Below are positions 32,909-47,900 of a stretch of 64,000 nucleotides of DNA, piece after piece. Within the stretch, counting starts at the first letter, position 1, and every line of letters starts with the position of its first letter. The position numbers were made by a program, and so were the translations under genes. The notes under the pieces were generated by a model, which was not told the origin of the DNA, did not search any database, and saw only the letters and a list, made by a program, of their open reading frames with translations. The DNA is from Acanthaster planci (Eukaryota > Echinodermata > Asteroidea > Valvatida > Acanthasteridae), in the NCBI RefSeq assembly GCF_001949145.1, contig NW_019091542.1, positions 67,907-131,906 on the forward strand. The letters run 5' to 3'.

Positions 32909-35900
32909 TCAGGAACTGCTTTCATGTTGTCCACTTTTCTTTGCAAGTCTAACTAACTCATCCCGGATTGCTGCTACCAGCTGACCTGATTTATCTCTGC
33001 TTACAACATCTCTGGTTACATCAAACTCATCATAACCATCTGCTATTGGCTTCCCTACACCACGCTCCTTAGACAATGTTGACAACAAGTTACCTTTTCC
33101 ATAATCTGGTTCAGGAGAATTACGTTCTTCGTTTGAAGATCGGTGAAGTGCCAATGTAAAAGGGCCTTTCTCAGTCACTGCAGGATCATCTGAGTGCGGT
33201 GACAAAGTAAATGTTCCACGTAGTTCATTGTTCAAGTTACTCTTGACACATGTATCCAAATAGGGCTCATCAGGATCTGTGCTCTGTTGCTTTGAAATGT
33301 TTGAATCAGTTGAAAGCCTTCTCAAGCCAGTTGACGGCTTTCTCTCTTTGCTGTCTGACAGCTTTCTTTGGCTTTGTCCAGATGATGTTATACCTTTACC
33401 CCATGTTTCTGGCGAGGTCTCAGGAACACTGACAGGATGAGGCATGGAGAGATGACTAGTAGGTTGGTGTGGATGATGCGTATCCTCTACACCTCCAGGA
33501 ACCGACATCTGATCAGACAAAAGGACAGAATAAGACTAATACTTCCCCCTCCACCCGCATCGTGTTCCCCTTTACAGCAAAATGTAAACACACAAAGAAT
33601 AAGCCTTTGATAAATCTTCCCTTGCCTATGAGTGTGACTGTCACAAGTGACTCACTTGTAAAGTTGGCATGAAAACTCAGGTAAAAGATATCAGCTCAGC
33701 CTACTTATTATAATTATGTGTACTGCAAGATGTTTGAAACATTCTGTCAGCCTCCAAAACTAGAACCACATTGTTTATATTCCTCCTTTCCCCTTACCAG
33801 CTGTTGAGATTTTTGAAGCTGTATGAAGTCATCCTCTGTACTGTACGGATTCCAGACAATACCAGCTGCTCTGTCTGGTTGGTGTGTTACAGGTACAATC
33901 ACAACACCTGTCGTTTTCTCTTCAAAATCTCTCCCCCTAAGCATCTTATTACCAACTTCTCCCAAGGAAGGATCTAACTCTTTCTCTTTGCTAAAATGAT
34001 AAAATATAAGAAAGATTGAAATGTTTTTTATGAATAAATTTGCCAGTTGGTTTATGTGTCTCGTTTCTATTTACATTTTGGATGTCCCATTTTTTCACCA
34101 TACTTTTTTCCAATCAAAAAAGGAACAATTTATTAAGCCCTGCAAAGCCAGTTTGCCACACATCAGGAAAATACAATTTCATCCAAGTCCTATGAACTAC
34201 AATCATTGCTTGGTTGCATTTAACAGGCTTGATACATGCACACAGCTCTTTATATCAACTAAGGCCATGTCTAAAACAGGCTTCCAGACCAACGGCTAGG
34301 TCTAGTGTCTGCGGATCTCTGCATATTCTCAGTGGACAAAACATATCCATTCTACTCACACATCAGCAGCTGAACTGTTCATAGAGTCCGATATTTTCCT
34401 CTGAAATAAACTCTGTAAAAAAAACGGCGTCAATATATTGCAATAAATGTCATGAGTTATCCACTCTATCATACTGTGGTTTTTGTAACCAACAATCCAT
34501 GACCCCAAAAATTTGGTTTTGCACACAAATTAAAAACATCCCTCTGTGCACATAAAAACCTACATAACCTATCTGTTATCTTTTACTGCGCACCTTTCAC
34601 TTCAACAATTTCAATCAAACCCCCAAAATACAATTTTCTAACCGATACCTGATTATCTTTGGTTTTGCTTGTTTGTTCCTCTTGTTTTGTTGCTATGGGT
34701 GTGTTACTGGTTGCAAAGAGTAAAGCTGGGGAGACAGCATTCTTTGGCAAACCAACCAATGAGAAAGCTTCATCAATCAGGTCATGAACTCTTCTCCTTG
34801 CTTCCTGTAGAGCTTCTGGTCGTTTTTGTCCAGACGTCTAAAACAAGTGAGGCAGACAAAAAAGGGTCACTTTTTAATTCTGCCACACAGAACTTCACAC
34901 TTAATAATGTAACTTTGTAAACACACTTCTCTGCTTTTATATTCCCCATTTGAAAATAATCATGGCTGACCACCATTTTTAATTCTCCTATGGTTCAAGA
35001 TTAACAAAAAATATACAGCTTGTGAGATTATATAATGAAGGAAACAGAGAAAAAACGACACACAAGATTTAAGGTCCTTAATTCAATGAGATCCCACATT
35101 CATTACAATTCAGAAAAATAGAACACATCAGGAAATGGTCCCAACTGCTACACACTGACACAGTCCTTGTATTATGCGATATGCTCAATGCATACAAAGG
35201 CAACCTATCACAAATCACAGGAAAGAAAAAAATTACCAAACCTGCATTTACATGTGTCGATAATACGGAAATGGAAGGACAAATACATGTTTTATCAATA
35301 CTTCTGTTATGCACAATTTGAAAAATCAAACTTCAATTAGACAGGCCTGTTTTACATCACTGACACGACATAAAAAGTTTAAGTAATGAAAACAGAAAGG
35401 TCAGTCAATGCTTTGAGGACTAGTTTCCTCTCCAATTCCAGACAATAGATGAAGCAAACACAAGAAATCAATAAAAAATCTTGGCAATATGCACCTATAC
35501 ACTGCTCCAAATTGGGTGCCTAGCAACCAGTATGCAAATACTATATCAACATGCTCAAGTCTGTCAAGATCAAAGGTTAAAGGTCACCCACACAGACAGA
35601 AAACCAATCACAAGGTCTCTGTGAATGTCACGTACACAAAACATTATTGTATTGGCCTTTAAAAACCAACTGTACATGTCTGGAATTCACTTGGCTAAAG
35701 CTACAGCGAGCACTGTGATCAGCTGGTCCAACCCAAGGCTGCAAGTTGAGGTAAAATGGCCCTAATTGAAATCACTGATTGTTACTTGATTACAGTATTT
35801 CTTCACTATCAACTTTATGCACAGGCTTAAGTTCCATTTGTCAGCTTGTCAGTGTTTCACAAACCACATTGTGCCCAGTAGGCCTGTTCAGTTTAATGAC

Positions 35901-38900
35901 TAGCTTTGTGCAATGACATAACAAATACTGTTAAATGTGAATTGTATACCACTGAAGCATCTAGAGTAATTTGTCACATCAGACACCTCAACCTGACTCC
36001 AACGTTCCAATAATGAAGGGTCACGTTATGGTGTCACTAACAAACAGCCATTAACCACTTCACGCTGGATGACGTGTAAACACAAATAATTTTCCTTATT
36101 TGTTCCACGGAGGACGTGTTCACTCGTTTAAGAATTTTTTCCTTTTCCGCGGTTGATGTACCAGTATTAACAGGTCATGTTTGGTTGGTTCAAAGTGCAA
36201 ACAAAAGCGCCCCCAGCAGCTTTTTCAGGCAAGAAAATCCAACATTAAGTGGTTAAAGTAGATATATGTACATGTAAGGGAAGCCCTACAATGGAAGATA
36301 CAGGTAATGTATACATCAGAACATCATATGCAAGGGAATTTCCACTTCTTTCAGTGTTGTCTGAAAGACCCATGTATGATTCTTTGTATATACCGGTACA
36401 CAACTATTGGGTGAAATGAAACGAAAGTTTAGAGGTACTGTACATGTGTACACATACATATCAACATTACCATCTCTCTCCCTAGCAGTAGAAAAAGACT
36501 CGATAGCATTTTCAGGATAAGCAAAGTAATAATGCACCCGAACTTCAATTGTGGTGAATATTTGCAATGAATGAACCTTAGCATGGCTCAGCCAAAAATT
36601 CCTTTTTGAGATTTGCACACTGCATGGTGCATGCACAGGTACTGTACATGCTACACGTGTACGTGTCATTCATGCTTACATACAAGGATTAGTCAGACCA
36701 GCAGGATCAGTGTCCCTGCTAGCAATGGCACAATTCAACATTTCATCAGATTTCTCATCAGTGAATCTGGAAATAACCTCATCATTTGCATTTTATTGAC
36801 CAATATCTGAGCGTGAGACATCACCTGAGGTGCACATTGTACCAGGTATCAGTTTATTTTCTTTCTCAATGATTCTCAAGTGCAAGGTGCCTGTGAGAAA
36901 TCATTCAAAAATTTAAATTTCAACCCAACTACCCTCTTGCTTTCTCTGTATTTCTCACACTGAAATAAGAAACTTTTGTAACTTAAGTATCCTTTTCATA
37001 TAATGCATGTATTAAGCATGGGAAAAAACCTGATCTTATTTTAAACAAACATACATGTACATGTATAAGCTTTGTTGAGCCAGCATGAGCATTGGTGATA
37101 GCTATGAATTCAATTTCAGTGATTAGCAGGATGGATAAAATCTTGTATTTTCTCCCTAATTATTTCTTCATAGATTAGATGCTCACAGAAATTGTGTGGG
37201 TCACTGATTTCTTCCAGACAGTGAATACATTGGACCAGCAAACTGTTGTTTTAAATTGTCTCCAAGACAAAGGCCAGGCAATGGTACACAATATGAGTCA
37301 TTTCAGTCACATTAAATTATCACCAGATACAATGGCCCTATCAGGAGAGCACTTCAATTATACTGACACTTTAAAATATCACAAATACTTCCTCACTTTC
37401 CTTTCCCATTCTAATTTGGAAGAAAAAAAAATGGGAAATCAGTTGACCTGAGAAAAATCAACTGTGACGCTGTTATAATGTAGGCCCTACATCAATGGCG
37501 CCATATTTTATTCCTGGGGAAAGTCCCAAGATACATACAAGCATGCAATCCTCTGACCTTTGTACAGACATGTACATCATACATTAACAACAAGGTCACG
37601 TCTCAATTTCTGCTGATTAAATAAAGTGTGCAATGTCAATGACACAATCATGATTCACCACCACTCTTCCGCATTTCTCACGGGGAATTTTACAGTAAAA
37701 AGAAATCTTTTAGCAGAGGAAAGAATTATCAGTATAAATATAGATCTACTGCACTACCAGTACCCATTCTTCAGTGTTATTGGTGAATCACAGTCTCTGT
37801 ATCTACCACCATCTCCATCCGACATTTTTTGTCAACAAGTCAGCTTTAGAACTCACATCTTTCCAGATCTAACAGTGAGTACAGCATGCATGATCAATAT
37901 CTCTCCAAATTTGTCAGAGACTGAAATCTGGGGTTAATGGCACATTATAAAAGCTGCAGGAACCAATATATTTGTTGCTTTAAATTAAGTTATTTTCTTT
38001 AGGGGGGTTAGTTTCTTTTTAATACTTTTGTGCCTTTCACTTGTTTACATGTACATCTTCAGTACATGTACCGCTATACACGTACATTACATCTACATTA
38101 CTGTATTTTGACAGGGTTCCCAGAGAAAGCAAACAACCAAATTCTAGGGCTTTGCAAGGACTTTCTAGGACTAAAAGATGATGATTTCCATTACATTTAA
38201 TGCCATTTTGTGGAGGAAAGTTGTTTAGAATTATGAATTATACATGTAAGACTGCCACAGCCACTAGGGGCTGACTGTAAACGTACCAGTACAGTTACAT
38301 CAAAAGTGACCCTTGAAAAATACCGTAACCCTTGTATGATCTTGATTTCCATGACTTTTCATGACACCTTTTTTTCCCAAGATTTTGTAGGATTTTACAT
38401 GGCCCTGGGAAACCTGTTTAAACCTCTTTTTTATCTTCATGTTTACCCTGTACGGTACATGGACAATAACTACAGGACCTCGATTTATCCAAGAAAGGAA
38501 ACCAAATCATAGACACAATGTAATTCTCTATAATTAACTTCTTGATATTTTCATACATAATGGATGTTTAGAGAATGTACTGGTATTTCTCTGCTTCATC
38601 CAAGTACAATGATATCCTAAATGTTATAACTCTACAGTTAACCTTTTCCATGTACATGTAAATACAAATACAGCATGTACGTGTAATATTCAATCATTTC
38701 TGCTTTTACGTGAGACGTCACAAGCAAGCCTACAGATGCATGTCATGACATTCTATGCCAATGCATACATGTGCATGTACAGTACCTGAACATGTACATG
38801 TGTAGGGTTAGGGACGTACAGTACATGTACATGAACCCTTCTTTTCTAACCTCTGTATTGACTGAATGTTATTCTCAAGCTAAATGTGATTCAGCCACCG

Positions 38901-41900
38901 TTTCCTGCTTTATCAATCATCAATCAAACTACTGTACCGTAGTATTGCAGCTACATGTACATGTACAACAGAAACGCAGACTATGTTTGGCAGCATACAG
39001 GCAGTCTGCATCCATCAACACCAATGACTTCTGAATTGTAATCAGCATGATTCAGCCTAGGGTGGATCTAGAATTTTAAGAGGACTTGCAAACTTGGAGG
39101 ATCAAATGTGGTGTAAACAGTGGGCACAAATTCAACTTTTCCATCAGTTTGATTTCAATCACTCATGATGACAACCATCCAAATGTTCAACCCTCTTCTT
39201 TTCAGAGCAATCCTTTCCTAATTCAAAAGAAAATTCCTTCTACATGCACTGTACTTGTATGTTACCACAAATCTTTCACACTTTAAAACTTAACCCATAA
39301 CTTTGCCTTGCCTTATATCTTGCCTTTGACTAGTGTAACACAGAAAGTTACCTTAATCTAATCACTTTTTTTTAACTCAGCCACATATGCAGAGTGATTG
39401 ATAAGGCAAACAATTAATCGTCAACATTTAAAGTTCCAGAGTTCACTCAGGCTTCTCCCTCCATCTTGTCAAAACCCTTTCAACCGTGACCACTCCATTG
39501 AATGATGCACCACAAGGTGGTGTACATGAACATTTCAGTCCACACTGCTCACTCATTAGGTTGCATTTTTCCCAGAAGGATGCCACTACGCCCTTTGACC
39601 CCCCTGGCTTCCAAACCACAACAGACACAAAAAGCTTGTCACCCTTTTAAGTCCTGTCCTGAACAAAGCCAAGCCACCACACAGTACCCCAGCCCCCTCT
39701 ATCTGATGGTCAACACTGATCAGTGAAACTTTTGAAGCTCATAAGCTGTATGCAGCATACATCTATACGAGGCCAGTGTTGTTCATAGCAGGTACAATAG
39801 CAGGTACAAGTGGTTCTTTTCTATCATTTTAAGTGAAGGCTCAATTCACTGAGGAGTGAAGACACATAGTGGAAGCTCTGTACATGTACATGCTGTAAGT
39901 GCAAGTTATATATTACAGGTATGCATTGTAACTTTATCCATCTCATCACAGGTAAATTAAATGTATGCAGATAAATGTTATGTACTTCTGTTTACATGCT
40001 TGTATGGGGTGTCGGTCACTTCACCCCATTCCCACTTCGCCCCACCGATTATCGTTCATTCCTTTCTTTTAGCTTTAAGTGAGGCTTATGCAACAACTAC
40101 AGTATAAATGTTGACAGAGTAGCCAGCCAAGTCATGTATTATTGCAAGTATTAAGTTTGTCATATCATCTCTTCACCAGAATTAAATAATTCCTCGAGAA
40201 GAAGAGGAGATTTGAGGAAACATTCATTAATTTAACTTTATTTCAGCATGGGCACCCCAGAGGTTACACTGTCAGTAACAACCTAAAAAATGACGGATGC
40301 ATCTTTCTCATTCTTCCCATAAATGACCTGACAATTACAGAACAATGTAAATATTGTGCAGAATTTTGTATTAATTTTAAATAAAGAGAATGAGAAATAC
40401 ATGTAAACCCAATGTAAGTCCAACTATTCAGCATGGAGTCAACAGTGAATGAATGCCATAGAGATGTCTATGACTCCATCTCTCCACATATGAAGAAGCT
40501 TGTTACACACTCAAACACCGATGGGGCAAAGTGGAACGGGGCAAAGTGTCGGCGGGGTGAAGTGAGGATGGGGTGAAGTTGTGGTAGAGCAAAGTGGGGA
40601 TGGGGCAAATAACTGTAAAGCCTTTTACATGTACATGTATGTAGTACTGATATTGTCTTCCATTTATCATACATTTGTCTGCTTATTTTATATGGGTACA
40701 ACATGACCAGCATATGAGTTATATGCCGCTTCCTTACACAGTGTAAATGTACATATGTACATGTACATGTATGTCAGCAGATATCCATTTGCACTTTTAT
40801 TACTTCAAGATGGATACATGTACAAGTAGGGTTGAACTACATATACTTGCACACATGTACATGGGCATTTAATACACAAATCCCACATCCTTATGGTAAA
40901 CGGAGTACATGTACCTGCTGGCACCTGCTACTTTTACAATCCATTTGAGAACAGCTATAACAAAATACCAGCACTTTGGAGTTACTGTAGATCATCAGTC
41001 TGATTCCATTCTGCCAACTATCCAGTTGTAAATTAATTTTTTACAGAGTGAAAAATGAAAGTGAAACTTGGAAGTTTAAGTAAATTTCCTTTTCCTTGTA
41101 TGCAGGAAGGTGTTCATCAATATCTGAGCTAGCAACCTTAGCCGCTGACAGGCATCACAAGGTTAACCCAACTGGCTCCTCTCCACCGGTAGATATATAC
41201 ATTGACTTGGGACTTCAAACGTTAATCAGCCAAGAGCTCAGACATCAAATCTCAGTATTTGTCAATCTCCAGTCTTCGCTTCTCTAACTCCCCATCAAGT
41301 TTGCACTTGGCATCCCACCACACTAAGTCGTCATGGATACCAGAGCCAATGACTTCTATCTGTTCTTCCGTAGTGGCAATCACCACGAGATGCATAAGAA
41401 CTTGATCAAGCTCTCTCGTAACTCCAGCCTAGACAAGCAAGATCTGGCTCTTCTAGTCCTCATGCTGACCCAATACATGTCCGACACACTGACAAGGAGA
41501 CAAGTCCTGGGGGATGCAGAATGCAAAGAAGCCTTACAGACGATACTTGAGACGGTACAGCAGAATGAGTCTGCAAGGAACACACAGCCAACACAGACTG
41601 ATGTGGATGAGATCATGAATCTTTTGATTACATCACCTGCTCTGCCGGACGTCTACTAGAGACAATATCATGGATCACATCATTACCCACATAAACACTC
41701 AATGACAGTAAAGAAGGACAGCTACATGTACATGTAGTCTGCTTGGTGAGAAACCATTTTGTAATGCACCTGCTCTAAACTTCGACCCCGTACGGTATTG
41801 TTGTATTTCAATAACACACAGAAATCAAAACAATGAAGTTTTATAAAGCAACTACATGTACCAGTAAGAAAAAACTACATTTTATGGTTGTCTCTTAAAC

Positions 41901-44900
41901 CGGTGGTAATGTCAACTGCTGAATATTTGTAAATTAGTACATGGCTTTTAGTTGTTGAATAGAAAGGGTGCCTGATGTTTCTTCGGTTAAATTTGGGGTT
42001 TTTACATTCATTTACATGTATGTCAATAATGAAAACTTTAAGACATCATTGTTACATTTAATGCTTTTTATTTTATCAGGATAAAACGCTCTATCTCCAT
42101 GAGAAAACGGAAGTGTTTTAAACAAGCTGTATCCAAAGGCTGACATCCCTGTATACATGTTTTGCTTAAATGCTGTAATTTTAAAATACTTTATTTCTAC
42201 ACTGTTACAATGTGGCACACAGAGGCAAAACTAAAACTAAGCCCCCCCCCAGAAATTAAACCATTTGCTGACAGCCTACATTGGTCAGTGTGTTAACTGC
42301 ACCACTGGTAACACATGCAAATGTACAGTGTGATAGCCACTTGGCCACATGCCGAGTGCAACTTTGTTTTCAATACAGACTGGGGCAGGTCTTAAATATT
42401 ATGTACATGTAGGCCTATTTTTCCCACTTTTCATTGGGGCATAAAAATTGCATGTGCCAGAATCCATTTTTATCACTTTTTACAACACATTTACTTGAAC
42501 TTTGCTCTGTATCTAACTTAATTCAATTTTCACGTAGTTACCTGGATGTAGGAACACTGAAATGTACATGTAAATGTGATCAATTCATACATGTACATCG
42601 GCATTAAAATTTTGTAATGCAACTAAAATATATTTTTTGCTGGAAAATTGGCTTTTGTGCAATACATGTAGCTACAAAACATTAACAGTTTTAGCACGAT
42701 GCGATACAGAAAGTGAAAAATGCTTAAATACATCTCTTTGCCGATGAATGATTAATTAAACAGTCCATTCAGCCCATATTTTGTCGACCATGCTGCACTG
42801 ACATGACGATTTGTTGCTTTGTATATTCCCTGTAGAAGCTAACAATACATGTACCTGTACACTTACTTTATACATGTACAATGTATGTACAGTGGAACGG
42901 CACAATAATGAACATGCCCAGGTTCCGGCTAAATGTTTGGTATACAGTGGAACACTGTTATAACAAGTTCCTTGCTATATTAGTTACCTTGTAGTATCAG
43001 TCATGAAAAGAAAGAAAAACAAAGACTTGGGACCTCAAACTATCGTTGTTAGAAACGTGACTTTATATAAACAGTGCTCTTCTTATGTGAGTTCGACTGT
43101 AGCGGTGTTCGGTATAGCGGCGTTCCACTGTATTAACTCTAAAGTCTAACAGCTTATGAATAAATCAATAGGGACGGGGACCAGTCCAAGATCACAGTGG
43201 CATGGTGCGTGTAGGCTCTCCATGTATCATTATGCCAAAGATACCTGTAGATGTTTGGTAAATATAGGCCTACAGTACATATACGTACATGTATGTACAT
43301 GTACAGTCACATACAGTTTTTGTACACAAAATTTAGAAAGCAGAAGAAAGAACAATAATTCAAATCCCTTAATTTCATATTTTTGTATCCCGTGCATCAA
43401 AACAAGAAGCAGAATAAGCTTAGCAGTAACTTAAATCCATTTAATCTGGTATTCCAACATGGAAAGAGCCTACGGCCACACTAACAAAGGTTACGCTTCA
43501 AATAGTATTATAAACAGAGGGAGACAATTTTCAGGTTCCAGCCAGAGAGTATTTGGATAACGGATACCACATCAAAGTGAAATAAATGCCATTTTATTGA
43601 TTTTCATAAAGAAAGGTTTGGCCTCAGTTAGAAATGTCTGTATCCAGTTCATCACTTTTCTTCTTTCTTTTTGCTAAGGTTCAATTAAAATCAACTTCTA
43701 ACTGAACCAAATTCTAAACCTGTGTCCATCTACAATCACTTACTGCTACAGATCACTCACCTGTCTCTTGCTAGCTTTCCTTGCATAGTGAGTATCAGGT
43801 AATATTGGGTCAGATGTCCTCCCTCCAAAATCACTTTCTTGCATCTTGTTTCTTCGTTTACTGGACTTGCCTTGTGATCTTCTCAGAACAAAAAGTCAAC
43901 AGAAAGAGGAAATGGGAACCAAGCAGTTTAACAATTTTTTGGAGGGACGGGAGATACATGAAACCGTATTTCCCTTCCCTCCAAAATATTTATTTGTTTT
44001 CCTTAATTCTAAAAGTTTCCCAAATTCTACAAAATGAAATTGAAGCAGGTGACAAGATGCTCGACTAATGTCTACAAAAGAGACAGGTGCAATTGTCAAA
44101 GACTTACTTTGAGCGCCTTTCGGGAGCAACATACGTCCGATCTGATTGGTCAGGTATTATGTCTGGTTCCAAGACTCGTGAAATCTCTCGCTGAGCTTCA
44201 CGGTAGATGCGCCTTAGTTCCTCTGCCTCACCTGAAACAACATTGAAATCTTCAGGAACAACTGGTACGAGACAGCTTCTACTAATTCTAAAAACTGAAA
44301 ACTTGCCCATTTTGTTCAATGGTTTAAAACAAACTTCCAATGGGCCTGGTGGATCCTTTGGTTGGAAATGAACTTGGCTAATTCACAAACAACTAGGAAA
44401 TGCAAGCATTATGATGGCATTACTACCAAAATAATGAACACGCTCCAACAACATGTATCTTTCCAATCGATGACGGGGGCGCTTCTGCTCCAGGCAAATG
44501 AACATCTATGGATTGAGGAAAAAGAACAAGATGGGGGAGGGGAAAGACAGCTTAAAAGGGGGAGGAGTGTTGAAGACTGCATTTGAGGTCAACAGTCCAA
44601 CACAGATAAGAAGAACATTGCTAATATGCCATATTTATAACAAGGACATTTTTAGGTCCCAAGTCTTTGTCTTTCTTTGTTTTCTATTACTGGTATTACC
44701 AGGTAAATGTCATGACAAGGTGATTTGTAAAGTTCCACTCTATCTTAATTAGGTCATCTTGACATCTCATGACTACAACAATAAGGGGCACTAGAGGAGG
44801 GTGGACAGAGGATAGTGACAGGGGACATGATGGAAACATAGGGGGTCATGGTGTGAGTTGAGTAGCACTATGGTATTTTTATGCTCACGAGATGTAGAGA

Positions 44901-47900
44901 GTGAATGAGGTGAGTCTCTTCTAGATGACCTTCCTGACCTATGACCTGACTTCAAATTCCACTCATCCCCATTATGGCCCTGGTTGATAGGAGAAATTAA
45001 AAACACAAAACAGTTCAAAAGAGAACTCTTGTTTTATTTCAGCTGCACAGCAACCGGCTGATTGTGTCTAAAGTATGAACCACAAAAACAGAAAAGATGA
45101 ACTAAAAAAACCCACTGCCTGAAAAGTGCAAGCAACATGTAGCTGCCTTGATATAAAGGCTGTCCATGAACCTACATGTATGTGCTGTGTAGTCTGTTCT
45201 GTCAAATTACAAGCTTATGAGGTGATTTTGCAAACTCAGGGTTTGGGTACAGCCTGTAGGAATTCGGCTGAGATGTATGTAAGCTGTGTCTGGCTTTCAG
45301 AGCTGTTGTTAAGTTTCTTGTCAGCATGTCTCCTTGTATCTACAATGGACCACAGACCTAAATCTAGCTGTAGATAACAGAGCAAAGACCTAATCCTAGC
45401 TCTGTTTGACACATTCCAATACAGTCTTAGTTTCTTATTGCCCCTATCGGCTTCAAGTGGAAATAAAAGAGGGCATGTTTTTCAATGAAAATGTCGGTCC
45501 TGTGGTAGGAATTCACCATGTAGGCATACAAGTTTACGTATTTGGTACATGCTGAGCATGTGCAACAAATTCATTCTGGAACATATGGTCTTCCTGAATG
45601 CGTGCAGGACACTGGTTGGAAACCTCACCAGCCTGTCGGTCTTTTTGAAAGGAGTCCATGACTACCGAGGAGGGGTGAGATTCTTTAAATTTCAATAAAT
45701 TCTTCATGTCTGGTAGCTTTAAGCTTAGCACTCCCATCAAGTAATGACACCAATGCTTTAATAATGAGCCAAGTCAGCTTCAATGATGATGATAAATGCT
45801 TAGAGTCCTTCAATATTACAATGGATGTTATAAGCTTTAGAAAGATGCATCACTGTCATTATCTGCTGTTTTATCACGTGGTGGTTATGTTTCTGAAATC
45901 ATTGCTTACTATTTGTGATCTCAGAGGCAGCAATCTTGGCTGGTTCCTCCCACTTGATCGGTGACTTCTCTCACTTGAATTCAAATCTAGCGATGATGCA
46001 GCTTTATGGAAAGCATCTTCCCCATTCACTGCAAGGGTCTTCTTGGCTGCCCCTTCCTTGAGGGAGTTCAACTCTAGAGGGGGCACTGCAAGGTCATTAC
46101 CATGAAGACTGAGGTCAGAGGAAGAAGATGAAGAGTATGCATCCGCATCCAGCCTGGGAGAGAAAAAGCAAAATGAAGAAACTTTTTCGGGGGTACTGTA
46201 TAGTACACAGACAAAAGTAAATTTTGTGCAAAAAATACATGCTTTGCTGTCTTTGAATGAGACAATTGTTTATTTTTGCTGTCATGGTAACAGTCTAATC
46301 TAATCTGTCAATCCTTGATGAACTAGAATCCAAGCAGTAACAGCGAAGACCATCCAACAACTAAAGCTATCTTCATACCTTGCAGCGTTAACTGCAGTCA
46401 ACTGCTTCTTGAGGATCGATCCAGTTCCACTACTCTGTAGTCTGACTTTGGAACCGGCACTGCTGGTTTCCTTAGCAATCACTGCATCCACAGTACCATC
46501 CGTCTCCTTGGCAATGTCAAATCCTCGTGGTGTCTGGTTAGGACTTTTGTAGGGTCTGTAGGGGTACTGTTCAGAAGAATTTTATTTTTCATAAGATATT
46601 AAACAAAAGTCAATAAAACTCCAGCAAAGGCATCACTCTGCTGTGACATAATTAAGTTTAGCAAATATTTCCTAACCTCAATGAATAATTTAAAAAGAAA
46701 TCATTGCTAATGTTTTACAATACTTGGGTTGTTTGTGGGATCGGAATCAATCTACGGGTAAACAAGAGACACTCAATTTCCACCATTTTTCCAGACAAGG
46801 AAGGTTACTCAGTTTCCTTATTCCTCCCCAGATATCCACTCTAACTCCACCCACCTTCTGCTTATGTTGCAGCATCTTCAAAGTATCCATATCCATTGGT
46901 CCATCACGGGCCGATTTCGGTCGAGGACGACAACAGATACGACAGACAAAGAAACAACAGCAGCATCCACAAAACATCAAAGCAAGACCACCAAAGACAC
47001 CCAACACAATCCAGAGAGGGGTCAAATCAGGAGGCGGACTCGTTGTTATGACAACTGCTTCAATAAACTCTGCAATTGAGAGAGAATTCAATTAATTGAC
47101 AACTAGAGAAAAGTGACTCTATAGCACAAAAATGTTCATTGCACTATGTGCAATGTACACGTACCGGTATGCTAATCTTTTGCAAAAATACAGTTTCCTT
47201 CAATAAAAGCCAAGAGTCAAGATAACATGAAACAATACCTACCAGTTGGAAAGGATTGGACCACTACTTGAAGATAAAATGTCAACTCCTGGAGGGTCAG
47301 TTCACTGAATATTGCCTTGGACTCCCCTGCAGGTATACTGGTATCACCCTCTGCTATATAGAACACCAAAACAGCACTTTCTGGGTAGCTGACATCACGT
47401 GACACATCAATCACCTACAGAAGGCAATATGAATATTCATAAGACAGTAGTGCAACCAATTTCTTCTTTCTTCTAGCAATGTAAAATACAAAAACTTCTG
47501 CAAACTGCTTGCAGACTGATACACACATCAACAAGTTCAAAGGTCTGATATTTGATCCTACCAAAATCATTCCCAAAGGCAAGTTTTGTTCAAGGCAACA
47601 TGACCATTTCTCATTTTGTCTTTGACTGAAAAAAATTATGCTACAATCAAAACATCAGGCTCTCTAATGTTTTCATTCATTTGTTGGATTGTGTCTTTCA
47701 AGGAAAACACTGGTGTCTGGTGTACAGTCCATGGGTTGACTTTTCTGTTTATTGATTAATATACAAAGAGACTATCTGTCAGTCAGGCTGTCTGTCTGTA
47801 CCTGTGCTGTGTTGCCATCAACAGTAACAGCCCTTTTTCTTCGTACATTCAGCAAAGGGTCATTGTCAGGATTGAGTTGCTCCAGCAGATCTTGAACCAC

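Larger units (their letters stand above)
34838..43760 (-). other. Large intron of the KIAA1549-like gene
   Basis: About 8.9 kb between the exon ending KASKRQ and the exon starting TSGQKRPEAL. It is rich in TACATGTACA palindromes (for example 37050, 38770-38835, 38952, 39886, 40628, 40757, 42586, 43296). It holds a piggyBac-like MITE (36051), an inverted GGGGTGAAGTG repeat pair (40008 and 40519), a pogo-like composite (42888) and an uncertain small ORF (41333). No other exon was recognised. Confidence 0.7.

Noticed and set aside
46724-47095. Plus-strand frame of 123 codons
   Set aside because: Antisense shadow of the transmembrane exon of the KIAA1549-like gene.
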